Source of the DNA: Galerina marginata
Taxonomy: Eukaryota; Basidiomycota; Agaricomycetes; Agaricales; Galerinaceae
DNA length: 64,000 nt
Assembly (NCBI GenBank): GCA_023014335.1
Contig: JAECYW010000004.1
Span: 1,302,001-1,366,000, forward strand
Direction: 5' to 3'
Position numbers and translations under genes: made by a program. Within the stretch, counting starts at the first letter, position 1. Each line of letters starts with the position of its first letter. Shown one piece after another: positions 49,416 through 62,030 of this stretch. The notes beneath the pieces are model-generated. The model did no database searches, was not told the origin of the DNA, and was given only the letters and a program-made list of their open reading frames with translations.

Positions 49416-50066
49416 ATGGACGCGCGAGCATTCACTAATTTGGCCGCAGCGACTTTGCACCCTCATGGCTTCCACATCTCTAGTTCTCAAAGCTTACCGA
49501 CGCTCCTGTTGGCGAAGGCTGTACATGATACTCCCACCTTGGACTCGCAAGTCTCGGACCGTCCAGGTTTCTTGAACCCAGGAAGATCACTCCAAAATCT
49601 CGTCGTTAACAAGTCGCATGCGCCTGACTCGAGTTGTCGTCGCTGTTATCGTATTCCGACCATCAGCCGCTCTACCTCTTACTATCTGAACGAGGACCAG
49701 TTGCTCGTTTACTGCGCATCCGAAGATTTCTTGCCTTGCTTGGTATCTGCGCCAACTCATGCGAAAGAGAAGGATACCACACCCGCACCGAACCTTCCAT
49801 GGCCTAACAAACCTCTTCCTTTCCGAGCGCTCGTAACGTTCATCTCTCCCCCGGTTGCTCGTCAAAGCGGCCGTCCAGGCTCTTTCAGATTCTCCCGCAT
49901 CACTGCTTCTCTATCCCGGTTCTCTGGTAACTTAGCGGCGTCAGTTGTGGCCAAGTACAGGAAGGAGTACCCGGATGATTATGAAGATGAAGGTCCGGAT
50001 GAGATTTTCCAATGGGAGGAAGAGATGATACGTTTCGAGGAGAAGGTGAGGTATTTCGAGGGATGA
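49416..50066 (+). CDS. Hypothetical protein, 216 residues
   Basis: A single open frame beginning MDARAFTNLAAATLHPHGFH. No signal peptide or membrane segment. It has a Cys pair (SCRRC), a mixed central region (FRALVTFISPPVARQSGRPG) and a strongly acidic, helical C-terminus (KYRKEYPDDYEDEGPDEIFQ then WEEEMIRFEEKV). I do not recognise a family. The long uninterrupted frame, ordinary composition and conserved-looking acidic tail argue for a real gene. A 425 bp gap separates it from the upstream ECM11-like gene in the same orientation. Confidence 0.55.
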   Translation: MDARAFTNLAAATLHPHGFHISSSQSLPTLLLAKAVHDTPTLDSQVSDRPGFLNPGRSLQNLVVNKSHAPDSSCRRCYRIPTISRSTSYYLNEDQLLVYCASEDFLPCLVSAPTHAKEKDTTPAPNLPWPNKPLPFRALVTFISPPVARQSGRPGSFRFSRITASLSRFSGNLAASVVAKYRKEYPDDYEDEGPDEIFQWEEEMIRFEEKVRYFEG

Positions 50067-52352
50067 CATTAGACGCGGAAGATTTTTTTTGGGTTTGTGC
50101 TTGGTCTCGATTTTTAAGTTATGGTATCGACATTCTTTCTTTCAGAAATGTATTTCTCATTCGCGAACACACGGAACCACTTCGAGTTTCGAGTCTTGCC
50201 TTGATAGTGATTTGGGCGGTTGGCATTTGTACATACTACATTGAAACAAAGTTCCACTTGATGCAGAGATCCAATATCCTCCAGTGACAAAAATTGAGTT
50301 GGGCGGTGTACGGCAACGAATTATTCCTTCCGATATACGGCTTTCTTACGAGCGGAACTGAATGTGCAAGGCTATCTTGGAACTACCACTAGAAAAGTTG
50401 AATGCAAGCTCATAGTCGCAGTCGGCAAAGAACGATCCGGCTAGCTAAAAGAGATGAAGTCGCGGCGTATCGCCCTGGTAACCTCGCAATGACCAGAGGC
50501 ACAACATATAAGATTTTCTGAGATTCCTATATATTATCGTTCTGTTGTAAGCTCAGAAAGGGAGCAGAGAAGTCAAGGGGTACTGAACCCGAATAGAATG
50601 CATAGCAAACTTTCGACTCAGTTGCCTATGAATTAAGAATGGCCAGGTATATTTCAAACGCTCGGCCTTTAATTAGGCTGAAAGTAAACAACGGCGCGCA
50701 GCTCAATTCGAATAGATAATGAACAACTTAACAAATATGTGAACATCCAGAACAGGGAATAGGCAATAATGACAGATGTTTCGAGCCAAAAACCACAGTC
50801 TGAATATCTAGCCATGGCGCACCCAACAGGCCATACGCTGGTTGAGGAGAAGGAGAGGCGCAGACGTGATACTTCTGTTAGATATTAATTAGCGAGGACG
50901 GACGCCAAAAGAGAAAAGACACACCTTTCGAGATTTACAGGCCAACCGCGTGAGCTCAAAGATTGAGCAGGTTCCAAAAATTCAGACCACTGGACTACAT
51001 AGAGTCCTATGACGCCTTACGCCATAGAGTACAGTCATCCAAGGGATGTCCGAACATCAATAACGAGCACGATGAAACAAATCCCAATCATCCACCGCCT
51101 TCCTCGGAGGACAAAATCAATTCAAATGCGAGAAGGCTTCGGCCACTCTTCCACGTCTTGTATACAGCTTTCATGACGCAAATTCGACTCATATGATCGA
51201 GGTCTAATCAGCTGATGTAATGCCTGCATGCATTGCAACACACCGAGGGACTCCTCAAGGGATCCCCAAGCGCAGTTGAGAACAAATCAGATTTGATCTA
51301 AGCAATCGGCGCAGCGGGCAGCTGCCATGCAAGGCGTGCACCGCACGCAGCCAAATGGCCTAGGCACAAGGCAACTTCACTGTAAAGAAACTAGAGCACC
51401 AACGTAAGCTGATACACGTCGTTCCGATAAATTACCAGGAAGGGGGCCCAGCCTCGCGCCATCAAAGACCTGCAGGTTGACACGGTACCATTATGCCTAG
51501 GACATAAGGAATCCCGTCATACGACAATCCGTGGAGCGAGAATACCATTCTGCGCGTCCCCGACGACAGTTAGGTACGCCCAGCGAGCATGGCTCGAGGT
51601 ACGCCCGTCGAGCATGGCTCATTGGGCTAAGTAAAGGTGCTGAGAGTAGTTTGCCCGAGGCACCCAACCTCTCAGTCCAAACCGGCGATGCAGTATCACA
51701 AGAGAGCGACTTTTACAGTCCTGAGTCATACCAGGAAGAGAGTTATAGAACCCCAGTATCCTTCGAACAAAAAGCGTTGGACGACGAAAGAGAAAAGGTT
51801 CAGCAGCAAATGAGCGCCATTCGCGACTATAGAGGGTCAGAGACCCCCTGTGGGGAGCGAATTGTGGTGGTTGAGGTCTACGATTTTTCAGCCACGTCAA
51901 ACCCTCGTTTTCATTCCCCTATCCTCTCACGGTTGTCAGTCCGTCATTTTTTCCATCGTTATTCTACGCAAAGTGGCATTGGTGGTTAATGTTCGACGAA
52001 GTTCGTTTGTTTGTTTGTCAAATTCCCATTAGTAAAGCTGCAAGGCAACACATGATACTCTATAACAATCATGGGCGCCTAAATCTGGACCAGGCAATTC
52101 CAAAGGGTCATTATTCATCACAGACTCGGAGAACGTGCCAACACTACTTACTCTTTGTTTAGGTTTGAACTTTGTCGCTATGGCATTCGAGAAGGGGATA
52201 ACACGTTCCACAAAGACGGGACCACCATCTTTCAGCTTTGACACGAGTTTATCTCTTTGACCTTTGTGCTATACTTTACTATTGTTTTCGCCGGTATTGA
52301 TAAGTCTCTTGCTTTATAAATTGCCGTCGAAACTGATTTGCTTTTCGACATC
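50067..52352. other. Intergenic, 2.3 kb, no firm gene
   Basis: The frame 51531..51989 plus (152 codons) is charged and Ser/Glu-rich but starts inside an unsupported stretch and shows no domain. A 25 bp direct repeat sits at about 51573-51621. The last 250 bp hold the promoter of the acidic-protein gene. Confidence 0.45.
51573..51622 (+). repeat. 25 bp direct tandem repeat
   Basis: Two adjacent copies starting GGTACGCCC and ending GAGCATGGCTC, differing at a few positions in the middle. Confidence 0.6.
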
Positions 52353-53340
52353 ATGCCTCTCTCTCCCACTCTCATAGACGCCACCCAGCTTCGCGAATTA
52401 CTTGATAACGATGTTAATAGCCATTTCGGGCCTCCGTCGCAGGAGGCTCACCAGGCGGAAAACGAAAGCATAAATCATCCCGAGTCAGCACATTAATTTT
52501 AGTCATTCGAAAGAGTACTAATACTGCATCTCTTCCAGAATTGCTTTGTTGATGAAAATGTATACCCAGAACAGGTCTTTCGATGCATCCCAATGTTCCG
52601 CCCCGACTGCAGAGGACGAAATTTATTACCGTCCAAAAGTATGGGGGAAAGCACCCACCTGTTCAAATCCTCCTGGATGCCGGAATCTGACATCAGCCTC
52701 TACATCTCCTATTCGAGGCCAGAATACTCTGTCAATTCCACATACTCCTCTCGCTGGCCGAAATCTAGTGTCGAGTTACAGCTCGCCTTCTCCCGCCCCA
52801 ATTACACCGCCAAGAATAACCCAGCTCCTCCCGCAGGAAAGCCTTTCGCCACTTTCATATCAATACGCATCTTTATATGGTTTCCGACTCCCCATTTGTC
52901 CCACGACACCCGCATCTGCTTATCCTCCTACTCTTCCAAATACTCCTGCCCGTTGCAACCTATCAACGTCTCCGAACACCGTTCATCCTGGACCACTTGG
53001 ATTAACCCTATCACAATTCGGGACCGTGTCGTCTTTAAATACTGACAGCTCGTTCTTTCAGGAGGGAAACCTGCATCCTCGAGATCCTACACCAGAAACG
53101 GATGAAGAAGAGGAAGGTGTAGATAGAATGGACTTAGATGACAAAACGAGAGTAGAATCTGACAGCGACGATACCGACGGCGAAGGGAACGAACTACGAT
53201 CGGAGGGTACAACTAGTGAAGAGGAGGACGAGGAAGAAGAAGAGGCGGACGAGGAAGAGGAGGACGAGGACGAGGACGATAAGGCGGAGGATGAAGAGGA
53301 GGAACTGGAATCCAAAAACGAAGAAGAAATGTCAGCTTGA
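52353..53340 (+). CDS. Hypothetical protein with acidic C-terminal tail
   Basis: Two exons, 52353..52483 and 52539..53340, give 310 residues; the intron has a clear TACTAAT branch point and CTTCCAG acceptor, and the donor is GTCAGC. The start is MPLSPTLIDATQLRELLDND. The middle is Pro/Ser/Thr-rich. The last about 80 residues are a Glu/Asp tract beginning DLDDKTRVESDSDDTDGEGN. No known domain. It ends 153 bp from the end of the convergent gene at 53494. A 100 bp part of its acidic exon reappears at 62031-62130 with one mismatch. Acidic tails like this are common in chromatin or histone-binding proteins, but no function can be assigned. Confidence 0.65.
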
Positions 53341-53493
53341 TCGTGTATTTTGAGGCGCCTTGGCACCATCCTACCCCACTTCGCGCTAAAAGGTTATAAA
53401 TTCCGGACTATGTAGTACCCAATACGCAAAATTATATGTATTGCAATGAAAACCAGTAAGAGCAAAATAAATTCCAATAGTGGGTGTTTGTCA

Positions 53494-55659
53494 TTACTTC
53501 TCAATTTTTTTGGCTTTGGATGATCCGCTTTTTTTCACCTGTGAAGAGTCTGGTTCGCCTTCTGCATCAACACCTTTCACATGCTGGCCCACACCCGCTG
53601 TTCCCAACGAAACAGGCTTCCGAGTCTTCGGCTTGGCACCAGTAGGCATATTTCCCTGGGTTTCAGTTAGCTCCTGAGGACCGAAGAGGTGCTTTTCGAC
53701 TAGTTTGTCTAGCTCAAATTCAAGGCGCATCGGTATACGACGCGAGAATGGCCTGATGACGATGTCGGTGTTGTATGACTGACCCGACTAGGCGCGCGGC
53801 ACAAATCAGCAAAATGTGCTCGGGTAGGAATTGACAAGACACACCAACGAAATTGCAAACGAGTACACCAGACGGGGAGTAAACCAGCAATACCTTTTTT
53901 CCTTTATCCATTTCAGATCCTTCACTTCCTCCTCCTCCTCCTCCTCCTCCCCCTCCTCCACCATCTTTTCATCCTTACGAACCATCGCCTTGATCCGGGA
54001 TGCGGATTTATTGAGTTTGAAGTCTTTATCAACGCGGTCATCCTGGAAAGGCTGGTCGCCTTCCTCATGGTATTTGTACCCAAACCGCGTGTTGATGATA
54101 GCCGTAAGCTTGTCAGCTCGGGCGTTGGGAATGGTCTCCCGAAGAACCTGGTCCTCTAACCATACGAGGTGTTTAACCGTAGATTCGGCCCTATGAAGTT
54201 GTAGCCAACGCAAGAATAAAAACTGCTCGCCTTTCCTTAAATGATCTTTTGCTTACCGCATCATTAGGGTGTTTGCTTCCTTCGTTCCAAAGATCAGGTT
54301 ATTGACGGTCTGAGAGTTCGAATGGTTTGCAGACACGCCCAGACCTCCATATGAAAAAGCGGAGCGATGAAGCCACTGAATAAAGCACCGAGCCAAGTAA
54401 GTCAGGTACATTGGGTCATAATGATGGTGATAGCGAAAGACTACATACTTCTGCCTGTTTCTTCCAGGTCTTATCGGAAGCATTTGGTGGCCAACCGAAA
54501 ATTTTAGCAAGCTGCGTTATAGTTGATCAGAACTTGTGAATTGATATATGATAAAATACCGACCGATGTCGCGCTTTTGTTATTCATCACCGCTGCCTGT
54601 GTTTTGCCACGGGGTTGACCAATAGCTGCATTTGTTTTGTGGGGCGTCAGAGATGTTCCCGTCCCCTTTACAGGCGTACGGGGGATGTTTGAGTCCACCT
54701 TCGGGAATAGAAAGTCGTCTGCCTTGGCAGCTTGTTCGGAATTGGGGAAATCCAGGTCGTTCAGCCATAAACCAAGAGATGGGTCCTGAAGAATTTTAAC
54801 GCTCTTGGGGGATGCATACAGCGCGTAGAGTCTAAGGAAGTGCTTGTCAACAAGAATCCAGGGACATTGTTCACCAGGGCTTGGCTTATTGCCTTCACCA
54901 AACTCGACGCATGTGTATTGTGGTTGAAACCGACACCGTGCAAGGGCCTTGGGGACCAAAAGTTCCAATTCGGCCCGAGTTACGTGCCTAGACGCTTCAA
55001 AGCGCAGTTTAACGTTAGGACCAGGCCCAGATAAATCCCAGTACCGGGAGGAGGGATCATAGTTGGATTTGGTACGTGAAGCGGTCTTGGCGACTTCTAA
55101 AATGGGTTATGGATCACTACATAGCTCAGCTTAAGACGAGCTACCGCAGACGTACCCTTCCAAAATTTGTGTTGCTCAACATTAGTGTTCTTGAATGTCA
55201 GGGAAGGAACCGCGATGCGTTTGTAAGTCCCACTCATATTCCAGATGTGAAACGGCTTTCCACCCTGCGAAAAGATGTTGTGATTGACCGTGATGTGATC
55301 AGTTGAATGCTCACCTTGTTTTCCAGGTTCCGGTCGTTGTCGTATATAGCTTCGTAATCTCCCGACAACCTCGCTTCCAGTTCCTCGACTCGGATGTACA
55401 TACGAGGAGAATTTGAAAACACGACAAAGTGGCATATGTTGGCCAGCGGGGTTTCCTTATTTAAAACACCTTTGTGGACAACGACCTTCCAAGCACCTAG
55501 ATCTTCCACTTCGTTATCACTGTCATTCGATTCTGTCTCCTCACCGTTGTCTTCCGGTTTCGTAGCGGAGGGCTCCTCGTGCGGCGATTTGCATTCCTCC
55601 TCTGTGGCAACAGATTTTTTTTCTGTTTTTTTGCCCAGTGTGGCGGGTTCTTCTTCCAT
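53494..55659 (-). CDS. Unrecognised large protein, duplicated family, copy 1
   Basis: Minus strand, about seven exons. From the N-terminus: a Lys/Glu-rich segment from MEEEPATLGKKTEKKSVAT, then WKVVVHKGVLNKETPLANIC, MYIRVEELEARLSGDYEAIY, GKPFHIWNMSGTYKRIAVPS, LRFEASRHVTRAELELLVPK, HFLRLYALYASPKSVKILQD, LIFGTKEANTLMMRAESTVK, an acidic run of about 10 Glu, and YCWFTPRLVYSFAISL near the end, then SGQSYNTDIVIRPFSRRIPM and a Lys-rich tail ending KKIEK. I do not recognise a family. No signal peptide; one moderately hydrophobic stretch. The start at 55659 is the first ATG in frame, but the open frame continues upstream to about 55750, so another exon is possible. A second, diverged copy begins at 62625. 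Confidence 0.65.
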
Positions 55660-57544
55660 GCTTTCTGATTCCTTCTTGGGGGTCGAAAAACTGCGCGGCT
55701 TGATTCGCGGATATCGCTGGACCTTCTTGGCTAAAACCCTGATTTCATACTTTACCGAAAGTTGTTCGAAGCCTAAGAAGCCTGTATATCATTCCCGTGA
55801 CATAGAAGAAAAATAAATAGTCGTACGGTCGTACTCGACCGCTGAATTATATCATACATCCAAATCAATATCTTGATGTTCCATTCAAAGAGACACGTAC
55901 GCAGCTCTGAAACAACAAGATTCATGTCGTTACGGCCCTCTTCTATACAGCACATAATAGTCAACGCAGAAGGTCATGTAGCGCAATCATTGAAACTGTA
56001 CCTATTTCGACTTTTTCTCTCTTTCGGCTGGTCGAAGCTGCAAGGCAGATGGTAAATAGCCGTTATGTGTGATAGAACAGATATAATTCACGAGGACCCG
56101 CAGCCAGGTTATCGAATCGGGTAGCTACGGCAAGGAGCTTGTAAAAGGTTGTGTGTCGGGCTGTGGGTGTCAGTTGGTCAGTTCGCAGAAGCTTGTGGTC
56201 AAAGTGGCACGCACGACTTTGATTAGAGGAACTGTCATGTTTGGAATCCGCATCTAGAAGATAGGTCATGGGGTCAGAACACAATCACAGAAGGGAGCCA
56301 TTACACGCAACCTGTATCTGGGCTTGCAGTGTTCATGATTAGCTTCGTCTATAGTGGGTGCGGGATTCCAGTTTCCGTCATGGTTGCACTATTTAACGAC
56401 CGACACTCAACAGGGTCATGAGATACGCATAAGTTGTTGGGCAGCCATCCTTGATCGACCGGCAAAAGTGTGGAACGTGCCAAAGCCAAAGCTGTCAGCG
56501 GAACTTTACAAACACCCGAGCCTTCGGGCGAGTTTGAAAGTATCACTGCGCCGCGATCTCAACATAGATTTTTGGCCAAGGCACACACTATTATCGGACA
56601 GTACAATGCGGTTTTGAGTAGCTGCCCTTAAACGACAGGTAAGACTGTGGAGCGTGAAAAGAACCTGAAGGAATCAGGAGTACAGGTCAGAAATGTCGGA
56701 GGAACTTCACATACACTTCCGAGTCTTCAACCGACTCAGCGAGCCCGAACATCACTTTGTATTTTGGTAAAGGGACGTGTTATCCTCAGAAAAACCATGC
56801 GTCGCGCGGTTAGGTCGCGCCAGAGGAGTAATGGCAGGCACAGAATGTAGAATATAGCTTTCCTCAAGCGTCCTCCGGTGTTCGAGGCTCCATTGGGATT
56901 ACAGAGTCCATACTCGGAGGTTCGTCCTTCCGTCCTCCAGTCAGGGCATTTCTCACAAGCTTGAAAGATTCGGCCTGTCGACTTGATGACACTGACAGTT
57001 TCTCGTCCTTGAATCCTTGATGGATGAGTATCGAGAGGTGTTACGTACTATCCGCCGACCTGGCTCACCATCCAAGTACTACCAAGTGATGTGAGACAGG
57101 AAAACGCCTTCAAATTGTAGCGACATAAGCACGAAGTCGGAAGAATGCAAGGACTATGTAAACATACCCAATATTTCAGGAAAACAGAGCCCCACAATTG
57201 AGATATCGTGGTCAACAAGGGGCTGGAAACGTGTCGCAGAATTTGGCTTTGTTTGTTCGTCAGTTCCTCTTTCAGACAAGAATGCTCTCTTCGTTCGCAA
57301 CTAAGTACATTGAACTCAACTTCGCTTGACTGTAACTGAGGCCTCAGGAACTCAACAGGAACCAAGTGAATATGATTACCAGTGACATCCATTGAATTTG
57401 ACGCCAGAAACGCGTTCTTTGTTCTGCAAGTGTCATCTCTCTCGTTCAAGTTGGTGCCTTGCATATCGCTTGCAAAGATACAGCGCCGAGAATGCAACCT
57501 GTGAACGTATTCCAGCATATATTGCTCATGCGCGTGCACATAGC
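55660..57544. other. Intergenic with an imperfect repeat, no firm gene
   Basis: About 1.9 kb between divergent genes. Around 56469-56530 and 56647-56746 two blocks share TGTGGARCGTG, GGAACTT-ACA-ACAC and CCGAGYCTTC elements in the same order, an imperfect direct repeat. The minus frame 57048..57587 overlaps the start of the next gene and is not supported. Confidence 0.45.
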
Positions 57545-60500
57545 ATGGTAATCTCCTCATCCCCAAATCCGCCACCCATTCCTTCAATGACCACCGACAT
57601 GGCAGCCAAGAGTCCAGTACTTCCCGAGGAAGACGGTGCTACGCTTCACTGGGATGCACTACCGTTCCAGAAAGTGTATACCGTGCAGCTCTTCGGTCTT
57701 GAGGGCTTGACAGCAGACCTCTTCACCTACCAAGGCAAATACCCCACTTTTTTTCTCGCCAAAGATCCCTCTCCAGTCTACCAACTGGCCGCTTTTCGTC
57801 ATGACCTCCGTCTATCGGCTCTGCTACCTGACGTAGCTAAAACGCCTTTAGACCAGTTTGTCTTTTCAAATGTCATGTTGACGCGTCAGGTATGTTTTAT
57901 GAAAATCCAGTGTTCCGCAGCTCATGATAAATTTGCAGAGCTTCGATATTCCAGGCGGCTATGGCGCCGGTCTGCATTTCGAGGCTGAACTCCAATTAGA
58001 CGAGACATGCGGCGAATTACACGGCGTCCTTAGCCAAGTCTTGGGCGTCAAAGATCCTGCACTACATCTCCACTGTTGCCTGTCTTTCATTCAGGACTGG
58101 AAAGAACCCTTGCACGTAAACTCCTTCACGCTCGAGGGCACGTTTCGTGAAATCCTCATCCCAACTCCATGCAAAGGCGTCACAATGACGAGCATTGGGG
58201 CTCGCGTCCTTGGTTTCGAAAAGAGGTCATACAAGAAGGATGGATCACTTTTGCTTGGAACAAATTACGGGTTCGAAGTTTTCGGGACATTACAACTTGA
58301 ATGTCAAGCGTGGAAAGGTCCAGTAGAGCTGGCATATGAAATTTCAAAGATGTCCTCTGCCCTTTCACTTTCTGCAACTGTGATTTTCGACTGGAAGGAT
58401 GCCTTCGGTATCCCAAAACTTACTGTACGATTCCTTGAATTTTCATTATTATCATTGCCTGATATATACTTCTCTTAGCTCCAGGACATAGGTGTTCAAG
58501 CGGAGGTTATGCTTGACAAGCCGCTATCAGCAACGACCTTCAGTGTATCTGCAACACTTCAAGCGGGCAGAAATGTTTTATCTTTATTCGGCTCCTTCTC
58601 TCTGGAAGGCGACTGTTCGTTCAGTGCAACCCTTGAGAACCTCGACTGGGACGGGCTCATGGACATATACGAGCACTTCTTCGACGAACGGATCGCCGCT
58701 CCAGACATGCGCCTTGAGCTTCGTCGAGCAACAATTTCGATATCAAACAAGGGGTTTATGATTGACATCGAGCGCCTCGAAATTTCTGACTTTCCACCTG
58801 CTTCCGGGACTCTAGAAATCGGAATGCATGGTTTTTTCCTCCACGCCGAACTTGATGGTAAAGCTGTAACCATCGATGATGTGCAGCTATCGAATCCTTC
58901 AATCGAAATATCTTGTAACCGAGCAAATGGATCCACCAAAACGGATTTCATTGTCTCCGGTGACTTCAGTTGGCAAGGTTTCGCACTGAAGATCGGTGTC
59001 CACCTTTATACCTCTCCCGACGACGACGACCAATCCCTTGAATATACCATTTGTGGGGAGTTTGTAATCGATGATCCTGAAAGCGGTCTTCGGTTCGACA
59101 AGCTGGTCCCCGCCCTTAAGCATTGCTCATTAGGCGGCCTGACCCTAGATGGTGCCGCCTTGATCATAGCCTCCAGAGATGACGCCGACCTTCCTGCGTC
59201 TATGAGCGTCCAGTACCCTATTCGAAAAGGTAAAAACAAAGGCATAATGGTTGATCAGTACATAGCTCACTAGTCAATTCAGGTTTCTTCGTTTGTGCAG
59301 TAATTGGCCATCTTGAGGTGCTTTCCACCCTTGTTGGTGGTAATCACCCCCAACTCTCACTCGCAGCGGGATGGCAGCAGGGCATCGGTTTTATGCTTGC
59401 GATGAAGGCCGACAACCTTACTATTGACTTAAGTGAAGGCGTGAAGACGGATCCATTCGAGCTCAAAGTCGTTCTTTCAAAGAATCCAGCCCTCCACTTG
59501 TGCTGCGGGATCAGTGTTGAAGTCGCAAATCAACGTCCACTTCGATTTCTCTTGGATTGTGCACTCGAGCCGATAGGAGGATCTATTACCTTGACTGGTG
59601 GCATGTTGGGTATGTGGGAAAACCCGTTCGGGCTCAGCCAACAGCTGAAGATTGGGAATATGATCCTTTCTGTCACGATTCTTGCAACCGGTACTCCTGC
59701 TGGCTTCGGCATTGCTGGAGACATTGTCTATGGAAAGACAACGCTCCAGGTTAAGTTATTTGTAAACAAAGATCCGTCAAGTGAGTTCTAAATTTTCACA
59801 TTCGTGTGTTCATAAGGATTGAGAATATTTTGCTTCAGAATCCCTTGTGCATGTTAACGTCGAGAACTTGGGTGTCAAGGAGATTACCGAGGTTGTCGGT
59901 GCGCTGGTTGGTTATGATCTTCCCCAGGCAAGTACTCGAGTAATAGTATTTTCTGAGAGCAACGCAGGCTAACTCACTGCCACATAAATTTAGCCACCGG
60001 ATGTCATTAGATTTGAAAAAGTCGAGCTTTACGCATGTCCCGCTGGTGCGATCATCCTGGGCAAGGCGTATCCTCGCGGGTTTTCCTTTTAGTACGTCAT
60101 ACTTTCAACACCTGATGCTAATCATCTGAATAATTTTTTCAGTTCCAAAATGATCATCTTCGGAAAGGTGGCTCAGGTCAAGGTTGTCATCGGTGATGGT
60201 GGGGTAGAAATCGACGGTTCGGTTGAAGCTTTTACGCTTGGCCCGCTCACCGTAACTGGCAATAAAGAAGGCAAGGCATCGCTCAGCGCAGCCCTCACTC
60301 GCTCCAAACAGAGCGGCAAAATTGACGGTGTCATCACCTTTGCCGACACTCGGATAGAGCTATATGCCAACTTTGAGTTGCAACCATCCTTTACATTCGC
60401 CTTCCACTTCCTCCTTCGTGTCGAGAATGTGTTCTTCATCAACGTCGATGCTGGACCGGAATCAGGACTCCATCCAAGCTCCTGCGACATATCATCGAAG

Positions 60501-61588
60501 CGTTACATCTTGGAAGCAGACTTCCAAGCGGCGAGCCTTGTCCGAGTCCGTCAGGAGATATCAGACATGATACGGGAAGCAGCCGCAGCGTTGGAGGCCG
60601 AAGCACAGCAACTTCTCCAGAAGATCGAGAATGAGAAAAGGCACTTCCGCGACACTGTATCTACAGCTCGGCAAGGACTCGATCGCTGGGCGCAACAAAG
60701 GCAAATCGATCATTCGGAGCAGCAGCGACTGATGGAATCCCTCGCATGGGTGGTCGAGGAGAACATCAGACTCAACCCAGAGTCTATCCCACATGATGCC
60801 GCCAATATTTTCAAGCGCGAATTGGAAGAGCTCAAAGACGCCCGAGCGCAGTTTGTAATGGTCAAAGGGACGACCCCACAAGAAGTTCAGATTATAAACA
60901 AATTCACTGTGATTCCTGTCGGCTCAATGTTTGACTTTGGACGCAATGTTGCGCAGGTAACCGTCCCAGTACTGCGTGACGAGTTCAAACCAGCAGAGAT
61001 TCACTATCTCCGGGCGCAAGTACGGGTAACCGAGCTTGTGATGAATCTCGTGCCGAACGATTTGAGCGACGCACTTGAACCCTACGTGAGGAAGCTACAC
61101 CAGAAGCTCTTCGATGAGCAACGTAATGGGGCGCTTGAGGATCTCTTTGAAGAGATTGGCGATTTCTTGAAAGACATCGTATCGGCCATCGCGGACCTTA
61201 TGCTTAGCGTGATCGACGTGGTCGGAGGCCTGCTTTTCGATGTCGCTCACGGCGTGGTCCAGCGCACGAACGACGCAATCCACGCCACCCTCAGGTTCGC
61301 CAATGGTGCCCTCACCTCTTTACTCAGCCTACTCGAAATCCGTAGCATCCACATGAAGGGTTCCCTCGGCAGCGGCTCGGATGGCTTGTCGTTCGAGGCT
61401 AGTATTGAAGGCTTCCTGAGGGGAAAATACTTCCAGTTCTCCGTGAGCTTCCATGTCAAAAGTTTCTGGTCTTTTATACAGGCAATGTTTGCATGGTGAG
61501 TCAAATTTTCGCTCTTTCTTGCCTCACCAACAACTCATTCTGACGATCTTTTAGGTTGTTGGATTATTTGAAGAAACATGTCATTTGA
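57545..61588 (+). CDS. Large beta-rich protein of unknown function, 1,217 residues
   Basis: Eight exons, all in frame: 57545..57889, 57939..58424, 58479..59229, 59283..59780, 59839..59927, 59994..60091, 60143..61495, 61555..61588. Residues up to about 880 are alternating hydrophobic strands, with a repeated element KDPALHLHCCLSF (about 153) and KNPALHLCCGISV (about 594) implying internal duplication. Residues about 885-1000 form a charged helix likely to be a coiled coil (IREAAAALEAEAQQLLQKIE). A hydrophobic stretch follows at about 1096-1128 (LKDIVSAIADLMLSVIDVVG), then beta strands again and YLKKHVI. No signal peptide and no domain I know. A start at 57587 is also possible. Intron 5 is GC-AG. 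It lies between the two copies of the duplicated locus. Confidence 0.75.
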
Positions 61589-62030
61589 CGTATTGGATAA
61601 GTACATTAAATTTATCATCACTTGGAGAACGCCTACAGATCGGATTGGGTTATTTTAACAAACTTGACGTGGTCGTCCAACATGCGGAGCCGGGAGAAAT
61701 AGGTGATGATTCAGCGGAATTATAAGAAAGTTTGCTCAGACGCCGTCGCTTGCAGAAAACAGCTACGAAGGGGTTTGTTTTCAAAGAACACCTTAAATCT
61801 GGATGGCAACATTAGCTGGCAGTTGATGAAGGACGATAAACTTTAGAAACAATAAGATAAGCGACCCACAATACTCACCAGAGCAAGTAAGACCAAGGCG
61901 ACCAAAAGAAATCAATATGGATGCAACTTGAGCAGAATGTCATGTCGCTTTCCAACACCGAAGGACTTCAGATACGCCTCACGCAAAACGTGAATCAAAC
62001 CTAAACAGTTTGCATTCTACTTATCAAACA
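61589..62030. other. Intergenic, no supported gene
   Basis: 440 bp between the end of the large gene and the abrupt start of the duplicated acidic segment. The sequence just before 62031 does not resemble the matching flank of copy 1. Confidence 0.45.

Noticed and set aside
51531..51989. 152-codon plus frame
   Set aside because: Charged and compositionally plausible but includes the short tandem repeat and lacks any homology cue or promoter logic.
57048..57587. 179-codon minus frame
   Set aside because: Overlaps the start of the giant gene and contains no conserved sequence.
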